From NCBI RefSeq assembly GCF_900111305.1, contig NZ_FOGS01000003.1, positions 124,001 through 188,000 on the forward strand: a DNA stretch of 64,000 nt, read 5' to 3'. The position numbers and the translations under genes are program-made. The stretch is from Vreelandella subterranea (lineage in GTDB: Bacteria > Pseudomonadota > Gammaproteobacteria > Pseudomonadales > Halomonadaceae). Below, in pieces: positions 53,991 through 63,240 of this stretch. The notes under the pieces were generated by a model, which saw only the letters and a program-made list of their open reading frames with translations, was not told where the DNA came from and did not search any database. The first letter of the stretch is position 1. Each line of letters begins with the position of its first letter.

Positions 53991-54837
53991 TGGGTGACTC
54001 CAGTTCACTAAGGTCGGCGTAACTATCGCTGATCGCACTGATCCGCTCTCGTCCCTCACCAAGACGACGATGCAAAACGCCGTTGGCGAGCAGGCAGATC
54101 AGGCTATTGGCCGTGGCGTAACTGTCAAATGCCGAGAGGCTTTCCAGCGGTGCTTCCATCAGCCAGTCAACCTGGGAGGCAAAATTTACCGCAGTGGGGT
54201 CGGCGATCAGCGCCACCTTGGCAGGCGATCGCTCGAGGGCATTCACCAGCGAGGCAAATGCTGCCGGACGGCGGCGAAAGCCAAACAGCACCACCACATC
54301 CTGATCGTTGAGATCGACAATCTCTTCAGCCAACGATTGGTTGGGTTGAGGGGCCACCCGCACCTGGGCGCGCGCCTGAATCAACTGCTGGCGAAAATGC
54401 AGCGCCAAGGGATAGCTGTTACGGAACCCGATCATGACCACATGCCGCGCGTTAGCCAGGCGTTCTACCAGCGCGGCAAACTGATCCGCCGCGATGCCAT
54501 TCAGGCAGCGCTGCAGGTTATCCTGCTCACGCTGCAAATGGCGTTGAAATGGCGCGCCCGCTTCATCCTGCATGGCATTGGCATCGATCACCAACGGCAC
54601 CCCCAGGTTGCGCAGTTGGCGGGCGTGGTCTTTAACGCTGCGGTAGCTTTCGAACCCCAACCGCTTGAAAAGGCGACTGACCGTCGACTTGGAGACCCCG
54701 GTCAAGCGCGCCAAATCGGCGGCGCTGTATACCGCCAGATCATCGAAGTGATCGAGGATAAAGCTTGCCACGCGCTGCTCCTGGGCACTTAGCGCGTCAA
54801 ACTGGGCGGTAATTCGCTGTCCGATATGCGGCGTCAT
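53962..54837 (-). CDS. RpiR/MurR-family regulator
   Basis: 291 residues. The N-terminal HTH_6 domain includes YSAADLARLTGVSKSTVSRLFKRLGFESYRSVKDHAR (about 36-70). The SIS domain (about 125-255) contains RHVVMIGFRNSYPLALHFRQQLIQA and DQDVVVLFGFRRRPAAFASL. SIS domains in this family bind phosphosugars, but those in purine clusters respond to other ligands. It lies 23 bp after puuE on the same strand and probably controls the ABC transporter. Confidence 0.88.
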   Translation of the reverse strand: MTPHIGQRITAQFDALSAQEQRVASFILDHFDDLAVYSAADLARLTGVSKSTVSRLFKRLGFESYRSVKDHARQLRNLGVPLVIDANAMQDEAGAPFQRHLQREQDNLQRCLNGIAADQFAALVERLANARHVVMIGFRNSYPLALHFRQQLIQARAQVRVAPQPNQSLAEEIVDLNDQDVVVLFGFRRRPAAFASLVNALERSPAKVALIADPTAVNFASQVDWLMEAPLESLSAFDSYATANSLICLLANGVLHRRLGEGRERISAISDSYADLSELESPIMSVDWNAQ

Positions 54838-54860
54838 GGCATCCTGTTTGAACTATTTGG

Positions 54861-55790
54861 TTAGCGTGCGGGCGCCGGGTGGTGTGCCGCCCAATGGCGG
54901 GCGATATCGACCCGCCGGGCCACCCAAACGCGGTCGTGGGTTTCAATGTGATCCAAAAAGCGCTGCAGGGCACGGAAACGTCCTGGGCGGCCCAATAAAC
55001 GGCAGTGCATACCAATGGATAGCATCTTGGGCGCCTCTTCCCCTTCCGCGTAGAGCACATCGAAGGCATCCCGCAGGTAGGTGAAAAAGTGATCCGCGGT
55101 ATTAAACCCCTGAGGGGCAGCAAAGCGCATGTCATTGCTGTCCAGTGTGTAAGGCACGATCAGGTGATCATGATCACTGCCCTGACTATCGGTTACCTGG
55201 GTCCAGAAAGGCAAGTCGTCGCCGTAATAATCGCTATCGTAAAGGAAACCGCCTTCATCCAGCATCAGGCGCCGGGTGTTGGGGCTATCGCGGCCGGTGT
55301 ACCAGCCCAGCGGTTTCTCTCCATACAGACGCTGAAAAATCTCCATGGCCTGCTGTAGATGCTCACGCTCAACGTGCTCGGGCACTTCCTGGTAGTGAAT
55401 CCAGCGGTAGCCGTGGCAGGCGACCTCATGGCCCAGTTCCTTGAACGCCTGGGCGACATCCGGGTTGCGCTCAAGCGCCATGGCCACGCCAAACACCGTC
55501 AGCGGCAGATCGCGCTTCTCGAACTCGCGCAGAATGCGCCACACCCCGGCGCGGGAGCCGTATTCATAAATCGACTCCATGCTCAGATGGCGATCAGGGT
55601 AGGACGGTGCGCCGATGATTTCTGACAGAAACTGCTCGGAACCTGAGTCACCATGCAGCACGCAGTTCTCGCCGCCCTCCTCGTAGTTGAGTACGAACTG
55701 CACCGCTATTTTGGCGTTGCCGGGCCAGTTGGCGTGGGGCGGGTTGCGCCCGTAACCGATCAAGTCACGAGGGTAATGGGGCTGTGTCAT
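54861..55790 (-). CDS. puuE: Allantoinase (PuuE type, polysaccharide-deacetylase fold)
   Basis: 309 residues. It begins YPRDLIGYGRNPPHANWPGNAKIAVQFVLNYEEGGE, typical of PuuE, and contains GHEVACHGYRWIHYQEV and GWYTGRDSPNTRRLMLDEGGFLYDSDYYGDDLPFW. It opens the hydantoin ring of (S)-allantoin to give allantoate; it is unrelated to the metal-dependent AllB type. A perfect TTGTATACAA palindrome lies 68 bp upstream of the start. Confidence 0.93.
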   Translation of the reverse strand: MTQPHYPRDLIGYGRNPPHANWPGNAKIAVQFVLNYEEGGENCVLHGDSGSEQFLSEIIGAPSYPDRHLSMESIYEYGSRAGVWRILREFEKRDLPLTVFGVAMALERNPDVAQAFKELGHEVACHGYRWIHYQEVPEHVEREHLQQAMEIFQRLYGEKPLGWYTGRDSPNTRRLMLDEGGFLYDSDYYGDDLPFWTQVTDSQGSDHDHLIVPYTLDSNDMRFAAPQGFNTADHFFTYLRDAFDVLYAEGEEAPKMLSIGMHCRLLGRPGRFRALQRFLDHIETHDRVWVARRVDIARHWAAHHPAPAR

Positions 55791-55857
55791 AGACGACTCC
55801 TTGGATGAATCCTGACATGCGTCGACGTAAGGTGATCATTAGCAACGCTTTATTAAC

Positions 55858-55867
55858 TTGTATACAA
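55858..55867. promoter_or_regulatory. GntR-type palindrome upstream of puuE
   Basis: A perfect TTGTATACAA, 68 bp before the puuE start. The core GT-AT-AC fits the FadR/FCD-subfamily operator pattern. Confidence 0.65.
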
Positions 55868-56039
55868 AATAGCCCGATCAAACCTTAACCGCAACGCACA
55901 GCACAGCTATTGGCTTGAGACAGAAGCATTTTTGTACGTAGAAACGCCGCCAAAAGCCCAGAAGTTGATCAATCGGTCAACTAACAACTTGATATTCGAC
56001 GCAATTCCGCACTTGCGATTGGCAAAAAACCGCCCTATT

Positions 56040-56049
56040 TTGTATACAA
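56040..56049. promoter_or_regulatory. GntR-type palindrome upstream of the racemase gene
   Basis: A perfect TTGTATACAA, 56 bp before the GTG start of the racemase gene. Confidence 0.65.
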
Positions 56050-56104
56050 TAATCGATAAATTGTTTACCTGAACTTCAAATATCACGACCAAGAGGATAA
56101 TCGG

Positions 56105-56863
56105 GTGGCCCATATTCGCCTTATCAATCCCAATACGACGGCCTCGATGACTGCCTCGATCTACCGTGCCGCCAACGACTACGCTGCCACGGGCACACAG
56201 GTCAGCGCCTGCCAGCCAGAAGCAGGCCCGGTGTCGATTGAAAGTCACTTCGATGAGGCGATCAGCGCCGTCGGCGTCGCTCAGGAAGTCATCAAGGGCG
56301 AGCAGGAAGGTAACATCGATGCCTACGTCGTGGCCTGTTTTGGCGACCCTGGGCTGCTTGCCGCCCGCGAGCTGACCCGAGCCCCGGTGGTGGGCATTGC
56401 CGAAGCCGCCTTTCATATGGCGACGCTTATCAGCACGCGGTTTTCGATTGTCACCACGCTTGGCCGCACCGGCATCATTGCCGAGCACCTGCTGGAACAG
56501 TACGGCTTTCGGCAGCACTGCCGACGCATTCGCGCCGCCGAAATCCCCGTTCTTGACCTTGAACACCACCCCGAAGCCGCCTATCGACGCATCGTGCAGG
56601 AATGCTGCCGAGCCCGCGATGAAGACGGCATTGGCGCCATTGTGCTGGGCTGCGGCGGCATGGCCAACCTCACCCAGGAAATCAGCCGCGAGGTGGGACT
56701 GCCCATTGTCGAAGGGGTCAGCGCAGGGCTCAAACTTGCCGAATCCCTTATCGGCCTGGGGCTCTTTACCAGCAAACACGGCGACCTGGCTTACCCGCGG
56801 CCCAAACCGTTTACCGGTCAGTTTGCCGATTTTTCAAACCTGACGCTGCCGCCCGGAGGTTAA
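56105..56863 (+). CDS. Allantoin/hydantoin racemase (Asp/Glu racemase superfamily)
   Basis: 252 residues. GTG start with GAGG upstream. It begins IRLINPNTTASMT. The two catalytic cysteines of the superfamily are in VVACFGDPGLLAARE near 78 and VLGCGGMANL near 183. Allantoin racemases (HpxA type) interconvert R- and S-allantoin so that S-specific allantoinase can use all of it, and the location beside puuE fits. A hydantoin-type substrate is the alternative. Confidence 0.85.
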   Translation: MAHIRLINPNTTASMTASIYRAANDYAATGTQVSACQPEAGPVSIESHFDEAISAVGVAQEVIKGEQEGNIDAYVVACFGDPGLLAARELTRAPVVGIAEAAFHMATLISTRFSIVTTLGRTGIIAEHLLEQYGFRQHCRRIRAAEIPVLDLEHHPEAAYRRIVQECCRARDEDGIGAIVLGCGGMANLTQEISREVGLPIVEGVSAGLKLAESLIGLGLFTSKHGDLAYPRPKPFTGQFADFSNLTLPPGG

Positions 56864-56982
56864 CCCACAAACACCATCACGATGCCAGCCAATAACAATG
56901 ATCGCATCGAAAACACACGCCAGCCGCAAGCATCCCCAGCACCGCTGAGGGTCAATAACAGCCATCTTGCGAGGTTCACACC

Positions 56983-58353
56983 ATGAGTGCATCACCATCG
57001 GGTCTGACGTCGGACGACCCAGCGACCGTCGCACCCAGCGACGGCCGGAAAAGCATAGGCGACGAATCGCTCGCGCCCCAAAGTACGCGAATAATGGGGC
57101 GCGCCTCTTACTTTCTTGCCTGGTTTGGCGGTTGCGTGTCCATCGGCACCTTCGCCATGGGGTCAAGCGTGGTCGGCACGCTCAACCTGATTCAGGCGAC
57201 GCTGGCGATTGCCATTGGCTGCTTTGTAATCGGCATTGCCCTGGCGCTCAACGGTGCCGCTGGCTATAAATACGGCATTCCCTTCATGGTCCAGGCGCGC
57301 AGCGCCTTTGGCTTTGCGGGCACCCGACTGCCGGGGCTGGTTCGGGCGGTACCGGCGATCGTGTGGTACGGGTTTCAAAGCTGGATCGGCGCCGGGGCGC
57401 TGAACATGGTGTCAGCGACACTGTTTGGCTTTGATAATCTGGTGTTCTACTTCATTACCTTCCAACTGCTGCAAATCGCTCTGTCGGTGACCGGCTTTCA
57501 GGGCATCAAGTGGCTGGAAAACCTGGGCAGCGGGTTCATTCTCCTGTCACTGGTCTACATGTTTGTGGCTACCATTCAGCGCTACGGCGATGAGCTCTCG
57601 GCAAACCTGCTGACCATGGAAGGCTCCTGGGGCATGCCGTTCTGGGGCGCCACCATGCTGTTTCTGGGCATCTACAGCACCATGATGCTCAACGTCAGCG
57701 ACTACTCCCGCGAGCATAAAACCGGCTCGGGGCCGGGCTTGTTGACCACGCTTTACGCCATGTCGATTCTGCCCTGCACGTTGTTCATGGGGCTGATCGG
57801 TTTCATGGTCTCGGAAGCCACCGGCACCGCCGATCCCATCCAGGTCTTCGCCAATGCCGTGGATAACACTCCGCTGCTGATGACCACGCTACTGTTCATC
57901 GCCTTTGCCCAGGTAACGACCAACGTGCTGAACAATGTCGTTCCGCCCACCTACGTGCTGATGGATATCTTCAAGCTCAAGTTCCCCGTGGCCACCGTGA
58001 TCGTCGGCCTGCTGGCATTCGCCACCTTTCCCTGGAAGCTGGTGCAGCCGGGGTCTGCGGAAGGGTTGCAGCTCTTCGTGCAAACCTACTCTGCCTTCCT
58101 TGGCCCGATCTTCGCGATTCTGGTGGTGGATTATTACGTGATTCGTCGCCGCACGCTGGATATTGACAAGCTTTACGATGCCAGCGGCCCATACCGAGGC
58201 GTTAATGCGGCGGCCTTGATCGCCACCGCCGTGGGCATTGTGGCGGCGCTTTTGTTCTCAGCCGTTTCCTGGTACGCCAGCCTGATTCCCGCCGGGCTGA
58301 CCTACTTCCTGCTGATGAAGCACTGGCCAGCCTGCCAGCGCTTTAACCAATGA
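56983..58353 (+). CDS. NCS1-family permease 1 (purine/allantoin type)
   Basis: 456 residues, about twelve membrane helices. The NCS1 pattern is visible: YFLAWFGGCVSIGTFAMGSSVVG near 46-68, KYGIPFMVQARSAFGFAGTRLP near 95-116, and VWYGFQSWIGAGALNMV. Members import purines, allantoin, cytosine or hydantoins with Na+ or H+. GAGG precedes the ATG. It is 119 bp after the racemase gene. Confidence 0.88.
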   Translation: MSASPSGLTSDDPATVAPSDGRKSIGDESLAPQSTRIMGRASYFLAWFGGCVSIGTFAMGSSVVGTLNLIQATLAIAIGCFVIGIALALNGAAGYKYGIPFMVQARSAFGFAGTRLPGLVRAVPAIVWYGFQSWIGAGALNMVSATLFGFDNLVFYFITFQLLQIALSVTGFQGIKWLENLGSGFILLSLVYMFVATIQRYGDELSANLLTMEGSWGMPFWGATMLFLGIYSTMMLNVSDYSREHKTGSGPGLLTTLYAMSILPCTLFMGLIGFMVSEATGTADPIQVFANAVDNTPLLMTTLLFIAFAQVTTNVLNNVVPPTYVLMDIFKLKFPVATVIVGLLAFATFPWKLVQPGSAEGLQLFVQTYSAFLGPIFAILVVDYYVIRRRTLDIDKLYDASGPYRGVNAAALIATAVGIVAALLFSAVSWYASLIPAGLTYFLLMKHWPACQRFNQ

Positions 58354-58381
58354 ATCCTTTGCCACTACAAGAGCTAATGCC

Positions 58382-59863
58382 ATGAACAAGCGTAACGACG
58401 TCGGCGATCTGGATATCAAGCATATCGATCCCACGCTGTATAACGGGGATCTTGCGCCACTGAAACCCCAGGACCGCAACTGGGGAGCGTTCGAGATATT
58501 CAACGTCTGGTCCAACGACATCCAGAGCCTGTTTGGCTACACCCTGGCCGCTTCACTGTTTTTAACCTACGGCCTCAACGGCTGGGCGGTCATGGCCGCC
58601 ATCATCCTGGCGGGGGTGATCGTCATGTTTCTGGTCAACCTCACCGGCAAGCCAAGCGTCAAGTACGGCATTCCCTTTCCGGTAATGGTGCGCGCCAGCA
58701 TGGGCATTCGCGGCGCCAACCTGCCCGCGATGCTGCGGGCGATCGTGGGGATCTTCTGGTACGGGGTACAAACCTATTTTGCCTCGACCGCCATGACGCT
58801 GCTGCTGGCTGCGCTATTCGGCGGCGGTGACGGCGCCACCTTCCTCGGATTATCCGGCATTGCCTGGGTATCCTTTGTCATCGTCTGGCTATTCCAGATC
58901 ATGATCTTCTGGGCGGGTATCGAGCGCATCAAGTACTTCCTCAACTGGGCCGGGCCGCTGGTGTACCTGGTGATGATCGCGCTCATGATCATTGTCTGGG
59001 TCAAGGCAGGCAGCGAATTATTACCTGCGATCGACACGATTTTCAGCGGTGGTGAAGCCGATACCACCACGCACCCGGTTAGCGCCTTCATGGCCATTGT
59101 GGGCACCATGGTGGCCTACTTCGCAGCGGTGGTAATCAATTTCGGTGACTTTACCCGCTTTGTGAAAACCGAGCGCCAGATGAAGCTGGGCAACCTGCTG
59201 GGCTTGCCGCTGAACGTGGCGTTCTTCTCGTTTATCGCGTTGATCATCACTGCAGGCACGCTGGTCTTGTTCGGCGATGCATTGACCAACCCGTCTGATA
59301 TTGTCGAGCGCGTGGATACCCTGGCACTGACCATCGTCGCCGCCCTGACCTTCTTCGCCGCCACCGTGGGGATCAACCTGGTGGCTAACTTTATTCCACC
59401 CGCCTACGACCTGGCCAACCTGTTTCCCAGCAAGGTAAGTTTCAAAATGGGTGGCCTGATCACGGCGATCATCGCGTTTTTTGTCGGCGTGTTGTGGGTC
59501 TCGGTCATCAGCCAGATTGGCGTACCCGGCTTTGTGAATGCGGTCGGAGCCATCGTCGCGCCCTTCTACGGCATCATCGTGGTCGACTACTACCTGATCA
59601 AGCGCCAGCACTTGAATATGCAGGAGCTGTTTTCCTCCGCCCCAGGCGGTGCCTACTACTACACCAACGGCTGGAATACCCGGGCGTTGATCGCTTTTGG
59701 CGTAGCGGCACTGTTCTCGATTTCCACCGTGCTGGTACCCGCGCTTGCAAGCCTGAATGGCTACGGCTGGCTGATGGGCGCGGGCCTTGGCGGGCTTTTC
59801 TACTACGGCTTGATGCGGCAGTTTAAGGTAGCCCCCACCCTTGCTGGGCCGAAGGCAGGTTGA
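58382..59863 (+). CDS. NCS1-family permease 2 (allantoin/purine type)
   Basis: 493 residues. It starts NKRNDVGDLDIKHIDPTLYNGDLAPLKPQDRNWGAFEIFNVWSNDIQSLFGYTLAASLF, the N-terminal helix-1 motif of PucI/HpxP-like carriers. KYGIPFPVMVRASMGIRGANLP and FWYGVQTYFAST follow. It differs clearly from permease 1, so the pair may divide substrates, for example allantoin and urate. A terminator follows. Confidence 0.88.
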   Translation: MNKRNDVGDLDIKHIDPTLYNGDLAPLKPQDRNWGAFEIFNVWSNDIQSLFGYTLAASLFLTYGLNGWAVMAAIILAGVIVMFLVNLTGKPSVKYGIPFPVMVRASMGIRGANLPAMLRAIVGIFWYGVQTYFASTAMTLLLAALFGGGDGATFLGLSGIAWVSFVIVWLFQIMIFWAGIERIKYFLNWAGPLVYLVMIALMIIVWVKAGSELLPAIDTIFSGGEADTTTHPVSAFMAIVGTMVAYFAAVVINFGDFTRFVKTERQMKLGNLLGLPLNVAFFSFIALIITAGTLVLFGDALTNPSDIVERVDTLALTIVAALTFFAATVGINLVANFIPPAYDLANLFPSKVSFKMGGLITAIIAFFVGVLWVSVISQIGVPGFVNAVGAIVAPFYGIIVVDYYLIKRQHLNMQELFSSAPGGAYYYTNGWNTRALIAFGVAALFSISTVLVPALASLNGYGWLMGAGLGGLFYYGLMRQFKVAPTLAGPKAG

Positions 59864-59902
59864 GGCTTTTGATCTGTCACTGAAGGCTTAGCGGCTCGAA
59901 CA

Positions 59903-59936
59903 AGCGCCATCGGCAAACGTCCGATGGCGCTTTTTG
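59903..59936 (+). terminator. Rho-independent terminator after the NCS1 permeases
   Basis: AGCGCCATCGG pairs with CCGATGGCGCT across a loop of about 6 bases, then TTTTT. It lies 40 bp after the permease stop. Confidence 0.9.
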
Positions 59937-60200
59937 TTGTTTCACGAAGACTAAATAACACCTTGGGGCGCAACGTGATTTCGCTGTTCGAACTCAAGCT
60001 CAAGGGCGTGTAAGGCGTCAAACACCTGTAATCGCCATGTCCAGAGCGCCAATAATCTGATCTCTGAAATGTGAGTGCGAACCAACAGGGCTTTTGAGAT
60101 GCTTCACTGGCATAGCGGAGATTTGTGGGGTTAGGAGCAGAAACTCCTGGTCGGCCATGCGCATTCAAGTGTTTAACCAAGACATGACGCCCTGATCCAT
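59937..60200. other. Gene-free stretch before the toxin-antitoxin pair
   Basis: Nothing recognisable was found in these 264 bp on either strand: no supported frame, repeat or hairpin. Base composition is a little lower in GC than the flanks. The toxin-antitoxin promoter starts just after it. Confidence 0.4.
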
Positions 60201-60202
60201 CC

Positions 60203-60231
60203 TTGATATTTATACGGCATAGCCGTATATT
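60203..60231 (+). promoter_or_regulatory. Sigma-70 promoter of the HigBA-like pair with embedded operator
   Basis: TTGATA (60203-60208), 17 bp, then TATATT (60226-60231). The inverted repeat TATACGGC-ATA-GCCGTATA (60211-60229) fills the spacer and overlaps the -10, so a bound antitoxin would block polymerase. The start site would fall at about 60237-60239, on the toxin start codon (60238). Confidence 0.7.
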
Positions 60232-60237
60232 TTAAGA

Positions 60238-60549
60238 ATGCTATTCATCGAAACCTCCACGTTCACCAAGCTATTGCCGGACTACCTCACGGATGAGGAA
60301 TACCGTGGGCTTCAAACGTACCTTCTACAGAAGCCGGATGCGGGCGACCTTATAAAAGGTTCAGGTGGTGTGCGCAAGGTTCGATGGGCATCAGCAGGGT
60401 CAGGCAAGAGTGGCGGTATTAGAGCCATTTGCTATTGGAAGGTATCTGACCACGAGATATGGATGCTCACGCTGTACAGTAAATCAGAGCGCGCCAGTAT
60501 TCCTGGTCATGTGCTCAAACAGATAGCGGAGGCCATCAAAAATGAGTAA
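60238..60549 (+). CDS. higB: HigB2-like type II toxin (RelE superfamily)
   Basis: 103 residues, AAs FIETSTFTKLLPDYLTDEEYRGLQTYLLQKP at the start, then GSGGVRKVRWASAGSGKSGGIRAICYW and LTLYSKSERAS. This matches the HigB2 branch of RelE-like ribosome-dependent mRNA interferases. The catalytic basic residues are in the RKVRW and KSGG-R region. It precedes the antitoxin and overlaps it by 8 bp. The ATG has no clear ribosome site, consistent with a leaderless transcript. Confidence 0.88.
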   Translation: MLFIETSTFTKLLPDYLTDEEYRGLQTYLLQKPDAGDLIKGSGGVRKVRWASAGSGKSGGIRAICYWKVSDHEIWMLTLYSKSERASIPGHVLKQIAEAIKNE

Positions 60550-60829
60550 TAGAAACCTTGGCGCGGAGATTCTTGACGGCATCAATGAAATCAAGCAGTT
60601 CAAGAAAGGTAAGCTGGCGCTTCGTACGCATGAACTTTCAGAGCCCTCCCCGCCTAAATTGATCAGACTCAAGTTGAACATGTCACAATCGGCGTTTGCA
60701 GGCCTAATGGGCGTGAGCGTACGAACCCTCCAGGACTGGGAGCAGGGGCGGCGCGAGCCCCAGGGCCCTGCGATTGCCCTGCTGCGCATTGCTGAGCAGC
60801 ACCCGGAAGTTTTTGATCAGCTTCACTAA
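60542..60829 (+). CDS. higA: HigA2-like antitoxin
   Basis: 95 residues. It begins SNRNLGAEILDGINEIKQFKKGKLALRTHEL, an N-terminal region that wraps the toxin in this family, followed by an XRE helix-turn-helix (LKLNMSQSAFAGLMGVSVRTLQDWEQGRREPQG, about 43-75). It should bind the palindrome in the promoter and neutralise the toxin. Confidence 0.88.
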   Translation: MSNRNLGAEILDGINEIKQFKKGKLALRTHELSEPSPPKLIRLKLNMSQSAFAGLMGVSVRTLQDWEQGRREPQGPAIALLRIAEQHPEVFDQLH

Positions 60830-60911
60830 CCAATGTTGAAGGTAAAGCTCTAAGCTGGCGGCCAAACCATTGCGCTTCGCGGCGGTAATATCAGGTGGAT
60901 GCCAGGACGTT

Positions 60912-61625
60912 TCACCCCCCAAATATTTGATGCAAATCGGGCGCGCTTTCTTCCTCCTCGACCATCGAAAGTGAGGCTTCAATGGCTTTCAGGTGACGAC
61001 TCATAAACGCGCTTGCGCGCTCGCCGTTGCCGGCTTCCAGATAGCCGATGAGGTCGTCGTGGTCGTGGGATTCGCAGCCTAAATGGCCTGGATGGCCATA
61101 GACGGCCAGGATCAGCGATGAGCGGGAACACAGGCTTTCCACGAAGGCCGCGAGGGTCGCATTGCCCGAAAGCTGCGCTATGCGAACATGAAAATCCGCC
61201 GAAAGGCGTATCGCCACACTTTGCTCGCCGTTGCGCAACGCCTGGCGCTCGCGCTTGGCCATGTCGCGCAGCTCTGCTGCTTCTTTTTCCCCCATGCGCC
61301 GCGCCACGTCGGGCATTAACCCGCACTCGATCAACTGGCGCGCGTCGAAAACGTCCTTGGCTTCGTCGGCGGTGGGCCGGGTGACGCTGGCCCCGCGGCG
61401 CGGCGTCAGGGTGACCAGTTGCTCCAGCGCCAGGCGCTGCAAGATCTTGCGAATCCCGGTGCGGCTGATGCCGAACACATCGGCCAGGGCATCTTCGCGC
61501 AGCCGCGCGCCGGGCTTGAGCCGCTGTTCCACAATCGCGTCGCTGACCGCGCGATAAATCGCCTCGTGGCGCTCATCGCCTTCCGCTTTTGATGCCGATC
61601 GCTTGACCGCCTGCGCATTACTCAT
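60912..61625 (-). CDS. GntR/FCD-family regulator of the purine island
   Basis: 237 residues. The winged helix (LREDALADVFGISRTGIRKILQRLALEQLVTLTPRRGASV, about 41-80) is followed by an FCD domain (about 90-215) with the metal-site pattern LSADFHVRIAQLSGN and HDHDDLIGYLEAGN. It resembles HpxS-type purine regulators. It lies 16 bp after puuD and is in the uraH-puuD-gntR unit, whose promoter carries TTGTATACAT. Autoregulation and control of all palindrome sites are inferred. Confidence 0.88.
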   Translation of the reverse strand: MSNAQAVKRSASKAEGDERHEAIYRAVSDAIVEQRLKPGARLREDALADVFGISRTGIRKILQRLALEQLVTLTPRRGASVTRPTADEAKDVFDARQLIECGLMPDVARRMGEKEAAELRDMAKRERQALRNGEQSVAIRLSADFHVRIAQLSGNATLAAFVESLCSRSSLILAVYGHPGHLGCESHDHDDLIGYLEAGNGERASAFMSRHLKAIEASLSMVEEEESAPDLHQIFGG

Positions 61626-61641
61626 CGACTCTCCTCATTGA

Positions 61642-62853
61642 TCATTCATCCCAGGCGGCTATGGTAGCGCGTTCTTCGTCGGTCATCTTGGTCATGTTGC
61701 CTAGCGGCATGTAGCGGCTTTCAACCACCTGCTGGATAGCCGCCTTGTGGGTCAGAATGTCGTCCCAGTCATCGAAGGCGTAATCGGCCGGTGGCGCCGA
61801 GAAACCGGCATGCTCGGGGTTGCTGGCGTGGCACTGTACGCAGTGCTCTTCGATCAGCCTCGCTATCTGATTGTCGCCGGTATCGCTGACCTGGGTGTCA
61901 CGATCTGGCTGCTCAGCGGTTCGCAAATCCGGTGCGGCCACCCCAAACGCCAGGACGATCAGCACCACGCCAGCCGCCGGGTAGCCCCACTGCCGCTTGC
62001 CAGCGTGCAGCAGCACAAAAAACTGGCGGATAACGGCGCCTGCCAGGATAAGCAGCGACATCGCCACCCAGGCAAGCTCATGGGAATACAGGAACGAGTA
62101 GTGGTTGCTGACCATCAGCAGTACCACGGGCAAGGTGAAATAGGTGTTGTGCACCGAACGCTGCTTGCCACGCTTGCCATCCAGCGGGTTGGGCGATTCC
62201 CCGGCTTTCATGGCTTTCACCATGCGTCGCTGGCCGGGGATGATCCAGAAGAACACGTTCGCCGACATGGCGGTGGCCATCACCGCCCCGGTGAGCAGGA
62301 AGGCGGCCCGCCCGCCAAACAGTTGGGTGCTTAAATAGGCAACCACCACCATCATCAGCGCCACGGCGATGCTCAACAGGCCGTCGCGCTGCATGGTGGG
62401 GCTGATGCGTTTGCACAGTTCGTTATAAACCACCCAGCCGCCGAGCAGGAACAGCAGCGCCAGCAGATTGGCCTGCCAGCCTGACATGGTGGCCGCCCAC
62501 TGCCAGGGGCTATCCGGGTTTATCAGGTAGAAGCCAGGGTTGGCCATGTAGAGGATGACGAACAGGGCAAACCCGGATAGCCAGGTGGTGTAGGCTTTCC
62601 AGAACGACCAGTGCAGGTCGTTGGGAAGTTTGTCGGGGGCCGTGGTGTACTTCTGGTTATGGTAGAAGCCGCCGCCATGGACGGCCCACATCTCGCCAAA
62701 AATCCCCTTCTCGCGGTCCGCGGCTGCCTTTGGCGCGCGCAGGCTGTTGTCCAGCATCACGAAATAGATGGATTCACCGATCCAGGCGATGGCCGCAATC
62801 ACGTGCAACCAGCGCAGCAGGACATTCACCGACTCTATCAAATATGCTTGCAT
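61642..62853 (-). CDS. puuD: Membrane urate hydroxylase PuuD with cytochrome c domain
   Basis: 403 residues from ATG 62853 with GGAGG upstream. About eight membrane helices (RWLHVIAAIAWIGESIYFVMLD near 15-36, a histidine-bearing helix) are followed by a C-terminal cytochrome c domain with the haem motif CVQCH near 337 and a distal Met region (YMPLGNMTKMT). PuuD oxidises urate to 5-hydroxyisourate and passes electrons to the respiratory chain instead of O2 directly. Confidence 0.92.
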   Translation of the reverse strand: MQAYLIESVNVLLRWLHVIAAIAWIGESIYFVMLDNSLRAPKAAADREKGIFGEMWAVHGGGFYHNQKYTTAPDKLPNDLHWSFWKAYTTWLSGFALFVILYMANPGFYLINPDSPWQWAATMSGWQANLLALLFLLGGWVVYNELCKRISPTMQRDGLLSIAVALMMVVVAYLSTQLFGGRAAFLLTGAVMATAMSANVFFWIIPGQRRMVKAMKAGESPNPLDGKRGKQRSVHNTYFTLPVVLLMVSNHYSFLYSHELAWVAMSLLILAGAVIRQFFVLLHAGKRQWGYPAAGVVLIVLAFGVAAPDLRTAEQPDRDTQVSDTGDNQIARLIEEHCVQCHASNPEHAGFSAPPADYAFDDWDDILTHKAAIQQVVESRYMPLGNMTKMTDEERATIAAWDE

Positions 62854-62868
62854 CAAGGGCCTCCGCCA

Positions 62869-63222
62869 TCAGCTGCCACGGTAGGTGGAATAGCCATAGG
62901 GCGAGAGCAATAGCGGTACGTGGTAGTGCTGCTCGGCATCCGCCACGCCGAAGCGGATGGGAATGACATCCAGAAAGCGCGGTTCAGCGGCGTCGACGCC
63001 CTTGGCGCGGAGGTAGTCGCCGGCGTGGAAGCACAGCTCGTACTCGCCGGGTGTAAAGCCATCGCCTTCAAGAAGCGGTGCATCACAACGGCCATCCTGA
63101 TTGGTGATCACGGTGCGCAGATGGTGCCGCTCGCTGCCGATTAGCCGCAGTATGTCGATGGCAATACCCTGACCAGGGCAGCCGAGTGCGGTATCCAGCA
63201 CGTGCGTGGTCAGATATCCCAT
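62869..63222 (-). CDS. uraH: 5-hydroxyisourate hydrolase
   Basis: 117 residues, transthyretin-like. It has [16 protein letters not shown] at the N-terminus, with an active-site His, and ends in the diagnostic YRGS. It hydrolyses 5-hydroxyisourate to OHCU. It is 15 bp upstream of puuD in the same unit. Confidence 0.95.
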   Translation of the reverse strand: MGYLTTHVLDTALGCPGQGIAIDILRLIGSERHHLRTVITNQDGRCDAPLLEGDGFTPGEYELCFHAGDYLRAKGVDAAEPRFLDVIPIRFGVADAEQHYHVPLLLSPYGYSTYRGS

Positions 63223-63240
63223 GGTGGCTCCTTGTTGCTT

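Larger units (their letters stand above)
55791..56104. other. Divergent control region of puuE and the racemase gene
   Basis: 314 bp without a supportable gene. It holds two perfect TTGTATACAA palindromes (55858-55867 and 56040-56049), one near each divergent start, separated by 182 bp. Confidence 0.6.
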
